A stretch of DNA of 45,614 bases from a virus. Each line of letters starts with the position of its first letter. Within the stretch, counting starts at the first letter, position 1. Shown in pieces: positions 8,901 through 18,046 of the stretch. The stretch is taken from positions 4,153 to 49,766 of IMG/VR virus record IMGVR_UViG_3300030328_003358. One strand, given 5' to 3'. The position numbers were made by a program, and so were the translations under genes. Below the pieces are notes generated by a model, which worked only from the letters and a program-made list of their open reading frames with translations, did no database searches and was not told the DNA's origin.

Positions 8901-11900
8901 TTACCTAATCCGTGTTTCTTTAAAAAGTTATTATTAACTTTAAATATTAATGTTAAATCTTGAGTGCTACTTAATCCTTGAGGAGTAGCTTTCATTGTTT
9001 TAGAAACAGGGTCAACTGTAAAAGTCATAAAAGAAGATAAAGGCATTTTATGCTCTTTTGAAGACATACCAGAGCCACCAAAACTATATTGAGTTCCTTC
9101 ATATCTGACAGGATAACTATAGCCTGAACCTGTTGTCATCACTGAATAAGAACCATTTTCTACTGCTGAAGTTATCATATTACGCTTATTCATATATTCA
9201 GAAGATACTAGTTTTTCTAATTGAGGCATCATAAATTCATAGACAGGTAAACCATCTGCTGCTAATATAGCTTCTAAACCTATTAAAGAACCTGCATTAT
9301 CTCCAGTCTGTTTTAAATTACCCAATAATTTTTCACTTATTAATTTATAGGCAAATGGATTAGCATTCATTCTGCTTAATTGGTCTCTCATACTGCTTAT
9401 ATTTTCATTTATTTTTGTTAGTTTATTAATATCCATAAGTGCTTGGTTTGATAATAAATTAGCAAATCCAGTTGAAACAGTAGCGTCATGAGTTCCATTT
9501 ATACTTTTAATAAATATCCCCTCTAATCCTACCTTCATAATCTGCTTAGTTCCTTCTATTTGTGGTATCATCATAGAGCCATCATTCATCCAATCTTCAC
9601 TTGATTCTCTAGTCATTATTATACCAGGATTCTCACGCTCTCCAGTTTTAGGGTTGAATCTCTGATGTCTTTTATGAGTGCTTTGAAAACCTATAGCATC
9701 TACCCAATATCTATTGTCTCCACCTTTTTTATCAGTTTTTTCAAAAGTAGATGATGATTGTTCAATACTTGATTTTTGCATCATTTGGTCTATAACAGGA
9801 TTCCATTTATATGCAGTTTTACCAACATGAACAACTATTTCGCCAGTTTTATTGTCTATAAAGCTATACATTTCTACAGGTTTAATAGCTACATTAAATC
9901 CAATCACTTTACCATTTTCCCAAATAAACCAATCTCTAGTTGCTCCCTTACTCATTAAAGTAGCTACCATTCTTGGTAAGCTTAAGTATTTTTCTCCATT
10001 CATTACAGAGGCAGGTATTTTATCATGATGAGCCATAATTTTTTCAATGAAAGCATTTACTTGCTTTTCACTCATATCAGGGTTATCTCTTCTGAATTGT
10101 TCTTTTAATCCTTTCCTTGCTATTTGACTACTATCAAAGAATCCATTAGGATCACCACCCTCATCAAATATATTCAAATCTCTTCTTTTCTTCATCTTGC
10201 CAGAACGAGCATCAAATGTCTCATTTAAAAACATTTCATAAGGACCCCACATTTTAGAATCTTTTTCTAAAAATCTTGGTAAGAATTCTCTTGCAAATTC
10301 AAGATTTCTTTTTGTTAAAGCCATTCCACCTCTAGGACTACTTAATTTCAGATATTTTAATGTTGCCATTTTATCTGATATACTCATCCTTTGAGACATA
10401 AAATCAATTAAATCAAAAGTAAGGTCTCCAGATAATCTTGTTATTTGAATAAGTTTCTTTGCTTGGTTCACATTTAGAGAAGAATCCTTAGTAATATCTC
10501 CATTTTTATCAAACTTAACCCCAAGCTCTTTTGTTAAGAAATCATTAACTTTTTTCTCTATTTCAAATTTAGTAGAAGTAATTCCATTTTCCTTATCTTT
10601 AGCTTTGAAAATAGTAAATAAATTATCTCTAAGTTTACTTTGGTCTTTAAATCTAATATTATTAAGCATTCTTTCTTTCATAATAGTAGGCACTAGTATG
10701 TGTGTTTGTTCATCTAATTGAACAGAAAAGAATTGAGATTTAGCAGATTCTCCAGTATTTCCTAATTTACTTAAAAGGTTTATCATCTCAACATCACCTG
10801 TAGATAGTAATTCTTTATATATTATATCAGTTTGAACACCTTTCTCTAAAAGAATATTTATTTGATTTCTTATGTTGTCATCAAGTTTAGTCCTAAATCC
10901 TTTTTCAGTTCCAAATTTAGTTCCCAAAAGCATCATTTCACCCATACCCATATCAAGACCTAAGGTATTTGCAACTTTATTTATACCTACATTCCAATTA
11001 GAGATAACTGTTTTATCTATAAGCAGTCTACCATTTTCAAAAGTAGCTATAGCTGATTTTTTACTACCTAATGCTCCTTGTATAACTTGATAAGTATCTA
11101 TAACGAAATCTTCAAACTTTAGAGTCTTTTCATTATTAGCTTTTAATAAAAGATTATTCGATTCTATTTTTGATTTCTGAGATTTAATAATAGGGTCTAA
11201 AATAGAGTCAACATACTGCTCTATAGTAAAATTGCCTCTTATAACTTCATCTAACCCTCCCTCTAAAAGTTTTTTAGGTACTTTTGGGTTAAGATTATAT
11301 AAATCCATTAATTTTTTAGGTTCAAATGTTAATGCATCAGTAAAATCATTTTTCAAGCTCCATTTCATTTCATATTGCTGTCTACTCGTAGTATTACCAA
11401 TATGAGGTTTATTCTCTCTATTAAATAAAGATAGATTGTCAGATTGAGTCTTCATGTAATCATTTACATCATCTATACCATCTATTCTAAGAATATCATT
11501 TCTTCTATCTATTGACTTTTTAGCAAATTCTATTAATACTTCCTTGAACTCTCTAATACTTTTAGTATCAGTACCCATGTTTGTCATCATATCTGAGGTT
11601 AATTGTCTAAGAGTTTTAGAATTATCCATAAAGTTTCTTAATCCTATAAAATCTCTATTTGTAAGTAATGTTTGAAGTATAACTGAAAGATTCATACCAT
11701 CTTGAGATAACTTTTGCATTTCGTTTACTATATTTTCATTTAATTTTCCACCTTCTTTTACAATTTGAGCATTGTTATTATCTATTTTTTCTGATAGTTC
11801 TGCCATAGCTATACCTAGATTATTGCTCATTTTATGTAATTCTATTAAATCAGTAGTTGTAAACCTTTTACTTAAAGAATTCATTTCTACTATTTGTTGT

Positions 11901-14900
11901 AAGAATTCAGCTCTAGATTGTCCAAATTGCTTAACATCTAGCCTTTGGTCAACAAATGTAAGCTGATTGCTTTTCTCGTTTAAAGCTGCCCTTATTGGAG
12001 TCTCTACATATCTTTCATATTGATTTATAATCACTTCTATATCTCTTGCTTCTGCTGAAGTTAAATTAGGATCAGTTAATAATGTATCTCTTAATGCTTT
12101 AGCGCTACGAATATTTAATTTACCATTAGCCTTAACAGATAATAAACTCTTATCATTTAATGTTTTTAGTATCACTTGCTTCAGAGAGCTATTTAACAAA
12201 GGATTACCAGTTATGTCCTTGATAAATCTATCTGTCACAAAGTTCTTAAATGCATTGAATTCAGTAGGAGTAGTAAATAAATTACCTAATACTTTTTCAA
12301 TTTCACCTTTCATAGATTCTAATTGAGAGAGTTCTATTTTTTGACGAGTAGTCTTTCCGCTTCCACCTAAATTTAACATTTCTAAAGTTGTATTTAAAGT
12401 CGCTACAAATACTTGTAACTCACTATCTTTACTAAGATCTAAACTTCTTATTTCTTCAACTTTTCCTTTACCTTCAATTTTTTCTATTATTTCAAAAGAT
12501 ACATTGCCTTTTAAAACATCTTTTATATATCTATGTAATGCTTGAGCTGCAGCATTAGGACCTCCTCCATTGAAGACAAAATAAGCTGTTTCATTTCTTC
12601 TGTATCTATGTGCATTTTGTATTGAATCCCATATTGGTCTTGAACCCAATATGTTATTATCAAAGAAACCTTCTTTATCTCCCCAAGTAGGAATGTTTTC
12701 TTGCCATCTTCCTCCTTTAGGTGCAAATATCTTATTATGTAATAATTCTGTATTTTCTACATATAATTGCCTAAATTTATTTGCATCTGGTAGTACATCT
12801 ACACCGTCATATTTAACTCCTCTTTCACTTACTTCAATAATTCCTAGCATTTTACCACGTTCAATCATATCAAGTAATGTTTGAGCTGACCTTTGAAAAG
12901 GTTGCTCTCCAGTTGTTGTATCTGGGTGACTTCTCAATTTATATATAGCTTCTTCAACACTACTATGTATATATAGCTTTCCGCCTTCAAGTTGGCTTGA
13001 ATTTGCCATTCCTAATATTTCTAAGGATTTTTGTACATGAGGAACTACTATGTTTTCTATTTCAGCAGCAACTTTTAATCTTGAATTCATTAACTCATCG
13101 TTTATTAAAGAAAAGTTATCTGCAGTCAGTTTAGCTCCAGTAGACAATTTTACATCTCTAAAACCTTCAACAAATTCTAAAGCTTGCTCTTTAGTCATAG
13201 ACATTACAACCTCACCTACTCTTCCTATGCTTGCTGTACCTTGTAATTCTTTAATAATAACATTTGCTTCTTGCAATGAACTAACTTCTTCTCTTACTTT
13301 AGCAGCTTCTTCATTTTTACCTTTAGATTCTAATAATTCAGCTTTATCTATAAGTCTTGTTATTTCAGTACCTAGATGTGTTTCCCAATTATCTAATTTT
13401 GCTTTACCTTTATTCTGAATTACGCTTTCTTGATAATCTTGAGCTAATACTTTTTCATTTTTCTCAGAAGATAGCATTTTTGCTCTAATAGACTCTATTA
13501 AAGCTTTAGCATCCTTAGTGTTACTTATAGACATATTCTCTAATTGAACTATAGATTCTTCAACATCTAAATGAGCAAACATATTATATCTCTCTAATCC
13601 TTCTTGGTCTTTACCTAAGACATCCATAGCTTTAACCATTTTAGATATTTCCCCACCATTCATTTCAAAGCCTGTTTCTGAATAATATCTTTTTGTAGGA
13701 GTATTACCAAATAAATCAACTTCAGCAATAGTCTTTAAGTCTCTTTCTGCAAAAAATCCTTGTCCAAATTTAGGGTCAGCTTTCCACTTACCAAAAGATT
13801 TACCTCTTTTCATATAAAGCATACCTACCCAATGGTCTGCTATAAATTTATCAATAGGATAGTCTTCTGTAAATAATATACCATCATCATGAGCTTGTTT
13901 ATACATTTGAGCATTCATAGCTAATGAACCTGCGGAAGCTCTAAAAAATGAACGTACACCATCTTTTCTTATCTCTCCTAATATGTTTTTCATTAAACCA
14001 GGCATATCTTTTTGAACTTCTTTAAAAGTATTTTCCAACATTTTTCTATCTGCTAATCCTTGAGCTCCTGTTAATTTCTGTCCATTACCCACAACAGAGG
14101 ATATTCTTTCTAGTCTTGCTTTACTAAAATTACTTATGTTTTTAGATGTAGAGAAAGCTTGTAGCGCATCATCTCCACCACTTATAACTATACTATTAAC
14201 AAATCCTGTTAATTCTGCATCTGACATATTTTTAACAGGTCTAAATCTATTTCTTATTAATTTACCTAAAGTACCTATATCTGCTATCATACCACTATGT
14301 CCAAATTGAACTTGTTTTCCACCAGGTATATACCTAATAGGCGCTAAGATTGCTCCCATTTTAGCCCCATGCATAGCTCTATGATACCATTCATCATAAC
14401 TCCATTGAGTTTCATCTAATCCATAAGAGTCTGCATAACTATCTCCTAATTCTCCCATAATTGTATCATAACCAGCAAGAAGTGTTGCTTCGTATGCTAC
14501 ATCACCTAATACTTTAGCTAATTTATTGTTAATCCCTAATCTCATTTGCAATGCATAACTTATAGAATGACCAAAATTCTTATGAACAGACTCTTGAGTA
14601 ACTTTCATTACACCTTCAACTAAATCATCTAATTGCTTACTATCTGGACTTAATCTAGTTAATTTTTGAACAGATTCTTTTACTTCGCTACGAACACTAG
14701 CTTTTATAACATCGCTTGATAATGGATTGTATTTAATACTTTTTCTTGCAGATGAGAAAGGATTTAGCCAAGTTTTCCAATCTAATGTTTTAATTTCTTT
14801 TTTAGATGCATCAGCAAGGCTTTTTCTAGTATTCCTTACTATTTCTTTCATGCCAGCTTTAGAAACATTTTCTAACCCAGCTTCAGCTAAATCAGTTAAT

Positions 14901-15448
14901 CCTTTTTTTGCAGCATATGCAACACCAGCTCCTCTTGCTTTAGAAAGCAATTGAAGACCTTTGCCTACTGTGCCAATACCAGTTAATATACCTGCACCAG
15001 TACCTACTATATAACCTGCTCTACCAGCCCAAGATTCATCTTTCCAAGCTTGAGAACCCATTTTTCTAGCCCATCCAGAGCCTTCTTCATCTATTTCTTG
15101 AGCTAAATCTACTACAGTAGGAACTACAAGTGTTTCTGCAGCTCCCCATAAAGCATTGCCTACAAAATCATATAAAGCATTACTATCCATAATTGATTCA
15201 GAGTCTTCAGAAGTAGGTGCTCCTGTTTCTGCACTTCCTGGATAAACTTTACGCCTAGTATAAGCTAATGGATCTGAAGGCTTTCTTGTCCATTCAGTTG
15301 AAGAAAGACTGTCCCAATCAACTACTTCTGTTGAAGGTCTATTTGACTCAGAATAAGTTTTTTCAAAATCATGAAATCTATTTCTTCTTTTTCTTTCAAA
15401 TTCCTCCAGTTCTTTTAACTGTTCATCATCTTCCCAAGGGTTACTCAT
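5972..15448 (-). CDS. 3158-aa virion protein, candidate virion-packaged RNA polymerase
   Basis: The gene fills a fifth of the window, with AGGAG before the ATG and 10-12 bases to each neighbour. The N-terminus is charged, then a glycine-rich hydrophobic segment (residues about 141-165) resembles membrane-active segments of ejection proteins. The key signal is DADFDLDK: D2359, D2361 and D2363 match the DxDxD metal-binding motif of two-barrel RNA polymerases (NADFDGDQ in bacterial beta-prime), and the non-Gly fourth position followed by Lys resembles the crAss-like phage virion RNA polymerase form. RRGP (2340-2343) lies 16 residues upstream. NDGSMM (1955-1960) and a lysine in GIFIKS (K1981) could belong to the first barrel. 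The rest is long helical sequence. Location among virion genes argues for packaging and ejection with the DNA. The polymerase call rests on one motif and context. Confidence 0.6.
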   Translation of the reverse strand: MSNPWEDDEQLKELEEFERKRRNRFHDFEKTYSESNRPSTEVVDWDSLSSTEWTRKPSDPLAYTRRKVYPGSAETGAPTSEDSESIMDSNALYDFVGNALWGAAETLVVPTVVDLAQEIDEEGSGWARKMGSQAWKDESWAGRAGYIVGTGAGILTGIGTVGKGLQLLSKARGAGVAYAAKKGLTDLAEAGLENVSKAGMKEIVRNTRKSLADASKKEIKTLDWKTWLNPFSSARKSIKYNPLSSDVIKASVRSEVKESVQKLTRLSPDSKQLDDLVEGVMKVTQESVHKNFGHSISYALQMRLGINNKLAKVLGDVAYEATLLAGYDTIMGELGDSYADSYGLDETQWSYDEWYHRAMHGAKMGAILAPIRYIPGGKQVQFGHSGMIADIGTLGKLIRNRFRPVKNMSDAELTGFVNSIVISGGDDALQAFSTSKNISNFSKARLERISSVVGNGQKLTGAQGLADRKMLENTFKEVQKDMPGLMKNILGEIRKDGVRSFFRASAGSLAMNAQMYKQAHDDGILFTEDYPIDKFIADHWVGMLYMKRGKSFGKWKADPKFGQGFFAERDLKTIAEVDLFGNTPTKRYYSETGFEMNGGEISKMVKAMDVLGKDQEGLERYNMFAHLDVEESIVQLENMSISNTKDAKALIESIRAKMLSSEKNEKVLAQDYQESVIQNKGKAKLDNWETHLGTEITRLIDKAELLESKGKNEEAAKVREEVSSLQEANVIIKELQGTASIGRVGEVVMSMTKEQALEFVEGFRDVKLSTGAKLTADNFSLINDELMNSRLKVAAEIENIVVPHVQKSLEILGMANSSQLEGGKLYIHSSVEEAIYKLRSHPDTTTGEQPFQRSAQTLLDMIERGKMLGIIEVSERGVKYDGVDVLPDANKFRQLYVENTELLHNKIFAPKGGRWQENIPTWGDKEGFFDNNILGSRPIWDSIQNAHRYRRNETAYFVFNGGGPNAAAQALHRYIKDVLKGNVSFEIIEKIEGKGKVEEIRSLDLSKDSELQVFVATLNTTLEMLNLGGSGKTTRQKIELSQLESMKGEIEKVLGNLFTTPTEFNAFKNFVTDRFIKDITGNPLLNSSLKQVILKTLNDKSLLSVKANGKLNIRSAKALRDTLLTDPNLTSAEARDIEVIINQYERYVETPIRAALNEKSNQLTFVDQRLDVKQFGQSRAEFLQQIVEMNSLSKRFTTTDLIELHKMSNNLGIAMAELSEKIDNNNAQIVKEGGKLNENIVNEMQKLSQDGMNLSVILQTLLTNRDFIGLRNFMDNSKTLRQLTSDMMTNMGTDTKSIREFKEVLIEFAKKSIDRRNDILRIDGIDDVNDYMKTQSDNLSLFNRENKPHIGNTTSRQQYEMKWSLKNDFTDALTFEPKKLMDLYNLNPKVPKKLLEGGLDEVIRGNFTIEQYVDSILDPIIKSQKSKIESNNLLLKANNEKTLKFEDFVIDTYQVIQGALGSKKSAIATFENGRLLIDKTVISNWNVGINKVANTLGLDMGMGEMMLLGTKFGTEKGFRTKLDDNIRNQINILLEKGVQTDIIYKELLSTGDVEMINLLSKLGNTGESAKSQFFSVQLDEQTHILVPTIMKERMLNNIRFKDQSKLRDNLFTIFKAKDKENGITSTKFEIEKKVNDFLTKELGVKFDKNGDITKDSSLNVNQAKKLIQITRLSGDLTFDLIDFMSQRMSISDKMATLKYLKLSSPRGGMALTKRNLEFAREFLPRFLEKDSKMWGPYEMFLNETFDARSGKMKKRRDLNIFDEGGDPNGFFDSSQIARKGLKEQFRRDNPDMSEKQVNAFIEKIMAHHDKIPASVMNGEKYLSLPRMVATLMSKGATRDWFIWENGKVIGFNVAIKPVEMYSFIDNKTGEIVVHVGKTAYKWNPVIDQMMQKSSIEQSSSTFEKTDKKGGDNRYWVDAIGFQSTHKRHQRFNPKTGERENPGIIMTRESSEDWMNDGSMMIPQIEGTKQIMKVGLEGIFIKSINGTHDATVSTGFANLLSNQALMDINKLTKINENISSMRDQLSRMNANPFAYKLISEKLLGNLKQTGDNAGSLIGLEAILAADGLPVYEFMMPQLEKLVSSEYMNKRNMITSAVENGSYSVMTTGSGYSYPVRYEGTQYSFGGSGMSSKEHKMPLSSFMTFTVDPVSKTMKATPQGLSSTQDLTLIFKVNNNFLKKHGLGKYKTDFNGHDFAVSFGADGFQVVGPHLDVKFQGGKSLGKDKITRNQEAFMRLEKALTKDMQTLLDYAAVENLQSVGELALFINGTRHEFVGNNRDYYLKSNLNSRRNNNADAMYNILTEKGESPSYNSIHLGKVDLRQPKPGINDWVISRVEKLIDQRRGPVSEMNVLDVIDPQDADFDLDKSASLFTLPKTVIKEIYKVSGYSQVTDNVYKEVLVEEVNLLGDQSDYSDLMTTLGNKRAKTIRQTSIISTVAQFFGAKYDAQNNTTGSIFSAGWSKNKKNKWGGTMVGENGDTRFTFGPEFIDRNTRDRYEIHVRDGLHLVNSIEYVKRMVKASIDIYKKNQKITDIDIDQMLWMHPDNGFLQIKRTKTNGQVEYRTFDQLPPDVKVHYNRIKKGILDPLGELHNLSLMTENFGDGTSRKMSAFEMVHKYEDILFKIRNAGGSWVESKAQKGKFKWKPNELEGFTKDLLRFLGDSHYHGSQSFNVSQLPIIQSLSKMRQSLPQVFNNKPPIDSGLGRIIADITEATPTNVNLAIKGMFKDQTTAAQIVNIKYKLNQIDKTLGDLAFRRQLNSDAGQFWTKQKEKYQALISEFDKQINNPEYIYNMYKKTHSKTKASGGKLNADTAIYRREFGKDGDVVTFRGVFKKREFVQWQKGDVFIENPKELVAGSGLTERVRRSMHDAFTRFDMRISDVELTSVRMLVERFKQDMREIRFADPNAPRDNVRFGLEAEKDMAILSDYVKMAADINGNLSKEMQNAFLRMLLVPTADGNKFAIVGQSQGELQTIIKFKNNTRNERMVFQFLNRAMNGDAKTIMDASVAKQYHEQINNDFKGAFIKEWDNTLVGDYFDFKLNTREANNFSLLPPLENYANFMVSNNINKTAQKVAIGFITGQYFLDPVELYKTTVDMSKGGLNGAPRIEGITKFIEGMWEGAEGRSFRGGDIYEPLSTYRDRVYHHREVKNENAKDYLDKIKCY

Positions 15449-15458
15449 CTATTCTCCT

Positions 15459-18038
15459 TTATTGGTATTTTACTTGTTTTATTGCAGATAATATTTTTAA
15501 TATTTCATTTAAATTTTCTGTATCAGTACTAAAGGCTTTTTGGGAATAATCTTTACCACTATCTATATTAGTATCCTTTAACCCTAATTGCATTGCAACC
15601 CAATTAGTTTGGTCTGCCATTCCTGCTTTATAAGCTTCTGCATCAGCCATTTCCCATATATCAGGGTATTTTTCTTTAAATTGTTCTACAACTTCCCAAT
15701 CTTGATCAAACCCAAAATTAAAAGGGTACATAGTAGTACCTACAGCTTCTTTCCAATCTTTAAATTTAGCTATATTTTTAAACCAAACAGAATCATCTAT
15801 ATCTACTTGCTCATTAAATAACTCTTGTAATTTAGCATAATAAGCATTATAAAAAGGACTATTATCACCATGTAAATCACCTCCACCTAATGATGTAAAT
15901 AAAGTCCAATGAGGTCTTTTACTAGGTTCTCCTCCTGTTGGTTCAGTATTATAAGCTGGAGCTATATTAACTATTGGATTTATAGCAGGAGATATAACTC
16001 CAGGTTCAGTAACAGTTGGTTTAGTATTTATATACCTTGGAACAGGATCTGCTAAGAAAGAATCTGCACTACGAACTCCTGTTAATCTTTCTATTTCATC
16101 TAAAATTTCAGGTGGAAATGATGTAATATCAACATTTAAATCTTGCGCCATTTTATTAACATCAAACCTTCCTTTATCATCAACATAATACATTAAAGCA
16201 TCTTTTTTTCTACTTGGTGCTGATTTTAATTTATCAAGAGTAAATTTTTTGGCAGGAGGATGCTCTTCATTATAGTTAGAAAAATATGCTACTTCTTTAG
16301 TATCATTTAAAGCTCTTACATAGGTTCCATCCTCATCGTAAAGCTTAACTTCTTTTTTCCATTGTTTTTTATCATCATCATATTTACCAACTTCAGTTTT
16401 AACTGTAAAATCACCTACCTGCTTACCTTCTTGACTTGGTGATTTTGAACGCTTAAAGTTAGATTGCAATTCTTCCTTACTATCTGGATATCCATCATTG
16501 TTTAAATCAATAGCATCTGCTACATTATCACCATCTGTATCAAGGTTAAAGAATCTTTTTAAACTGCTGTCAAAATTATAGTAATCATCTTTAAATTCAG
16601 ACCTATCAATATCTTGATCTACTAATCCTATAGGAATATCGACATCAGTAGTACTTTCTTCTTCTGCAGAATTAACTCCTTTAAACATATCATATTCTGT
16701 TTTCAATAAATCTAAACCACTTTGTTTTAATCCTTCATGTATATCTTCTAACATAGGAGCATAAGCTTTAAATTGCTCAGGTTCATATCCAGTAATTTCT
16801 TTTATAGCCTCTTCTAAATTTAATAAATTCCTAGAAGCTGTTTGATATTCAGGAGAATTTATACCATGCTTAGATAATGTTTTTCTAAGATTTACTTCTT
16901 GTAAACCATAATTTAATCTCATCTCGTCAATAGCATTAAGAAATGGACCTATATTTCTTTTAGTTCTATCTCCTGGTGCTCCTGTCATAGAATTATAATA
17001 AGTTTGTACTCCTGATAATATCATTGAACCTAATCTTATATTCTCGTCATTTTCTGTTTTTTCACCAGAGCTTAATTTAGATATATCTATAAGAACATTT
17101 CCTTCAACATCTTCTACTATACCATGAGCTGGTATTCCAGTAAACTTAGAGCCTAATTTTATTTTTTCAGCATCTAATTGTGACGTTAATCTTGCTATTG
17201 TCGCTGGATCTGTTGCTTCTGCTATTTGAGAAGCCAATGATAGTGTTCCACCAAGTTTACCAGTTATAGCTGTTGTTATATTTTGATCCATAGTTAATGC
17301 AAAATTAGATGTTTGAGTTTTAATATAATCTTCAATTTCAAATGAAGGATCAGTTAGCTCTTTATTTCTCTTTTCTTCAAAATTCTTTTGGTATTGCTTT
17401 ATAGCAAATTCATTGATAGCAACATTTAACTCTTGAATATTTGTATCTAATCCTAGTTCACCTTTTGTTATAGCATCTGCTAAATAATCAGGTAATCCTT
17501 TTAATGTATCCTCATCATCTTTTTTTATTTCTAAGCCTAGAGCTTTAGATAAATTAGCTATACTGAAATCTTCTTTATCAAAATACTCTGGGTCAGCACC
17601 TCCTTTAGGAGACACTGTTTCGCCTTTATAAAAACTTTCAACTTTAGTTAATGTATTTAATCTTTTGTTTATACCAGATATAGCATTTCTTAAAATTTCA
17701 GACTCTTGGTTTACTGCATTAATTTCATCTTCATGTCCTTGTAGTATAGGACTTTTAATTAAATCTAAAACTTCTACAGCATTATTTGATTGTTCAAAGT
17801 CTTTTAAATTAACGACTTCTCCAGTTAGATTTTCATATTCTAACTTCTTTTCATTCCAATCATTCTGCAAGGTAGTATTTTCTCTATCTAATCTATTGAT
17901 TTTATTATGCAAAAGATGAGATTGCATGTTTAATTGCATGTTTAACATTTTTAGAGAATCTTCTCTTTGACCTTCTTCCTTTAGTCTTTTTTCTTTTAAA
18001 AATGTCGTTATAATATCTACTACATCACCAGCTGCCAT
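15459..18038 (-). CDS. 859-aa virion protein with coiled coil and calcium-loop motif
   Basis: The start follows ATAGGAG. The N-terminal 75 residues or so form a strong coiled coil with polar heptads. A mixed helical region follows. Near the middle, residues 500-523 (DTDGDNVADAIDLNNDGYPD and following) hold two DxDxD-type loops like EF-hand or thrombospondin type 3 calcium repeats. Proline-rich and aromatic segments make up the C-terminal third. It lies between the 679-aa protein and the candidate RNA polymerase, so it is most likely another internal or ejected virion protein. No enzyme motif is visible. Confidence 0.7.
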   Translation of the reverse strand: MAAGDVVDIITTFLKEKRLKEEGQREDSLKMLNMQLNMQSHLLHNKINRLDRENTTLQNDWNEKKLEYENLTGEVVNLKDFEQSNNAVEVLDLIKSPILQGHEDEINAVNQESEILRNAISGINKRLNTLTKVESFYKGETVSPKGGADPEYFDKEDFSIANLSKALGLEIKKDDEDTLKGLPDYLADAITKGELGLDTNIQELNVAINEFAIKQYQKNFEEKRNKELTDPSFEIEDYIKTQTSNFALTMDQNITTAITGKLGGTLSLASQIAEATDPATIARLTSQLDAEKIKLGSKFTGIPAHGIVEDVEGNVLIDISKLSSGEKTENDENIRLGSMILSGVQTYYNSMTGAPGDRTKRNIGPFLNAIDEMRLNYGLQEVNLRKTLSKHGINSPEYQTASRNLLNLEEAIKEITGYEPEQFKAYAPMLEDIHEGLKQSGLDLLKTEYDMFKGVNSAEEESTTDVDIPIGLVDQDIDRSEFKDDYYNFDSSLKRFFNLDTDGDNVADAIDLNNDGYPDSKEELQSNFKRSKSPSQEGKQVGDFTVKTEVGKYDDDKKQWKKEVKLYDEDGTYVRALNDTKEVAYFSNYNEEHPPAKKFTLDKLKSAPSRKKDALMYYVDDKGRFDVNKMAQDLNVDITSFPPEILDEIERLTGVRSADSFLADPVPRYINTKPTVTEPGVISPAINPIVNIAPAYNTEPTGGEPSKRPHWTLFTSLGGGDLHGDNSPFYNAYYAKLQELFNEQVDIDDSVWFKNIAKFKDWKEAVGTTMYPFNFGFDQDWEVVEQFKEKYPDIWEMADAEAYKAGMADQTNWVAMQLGLKDTNIDSGKDYSQKAFSTDTENLNEILKILSAIKQVKYQ

Positions 18039-18046
18039 AATTTCTC

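Noticed and set aside
13050-13418. Open frame of 122 codons on the plus strand inside the 3158-aa gene
   Set aside because: It is antisense to continuous late coding sequence, rich in Ser/Leu as expected for the complement of AT-rich genes, and has no promoter or SD site.
15459-18038. Tape measure protein (859 aa, coiled coil)
   Set aside because: The coiled coil is limited to the N-terminus, and there are no tail-tube or tail-assembly-chaperone genes; context is that of short-tailed phage ejection proteins.
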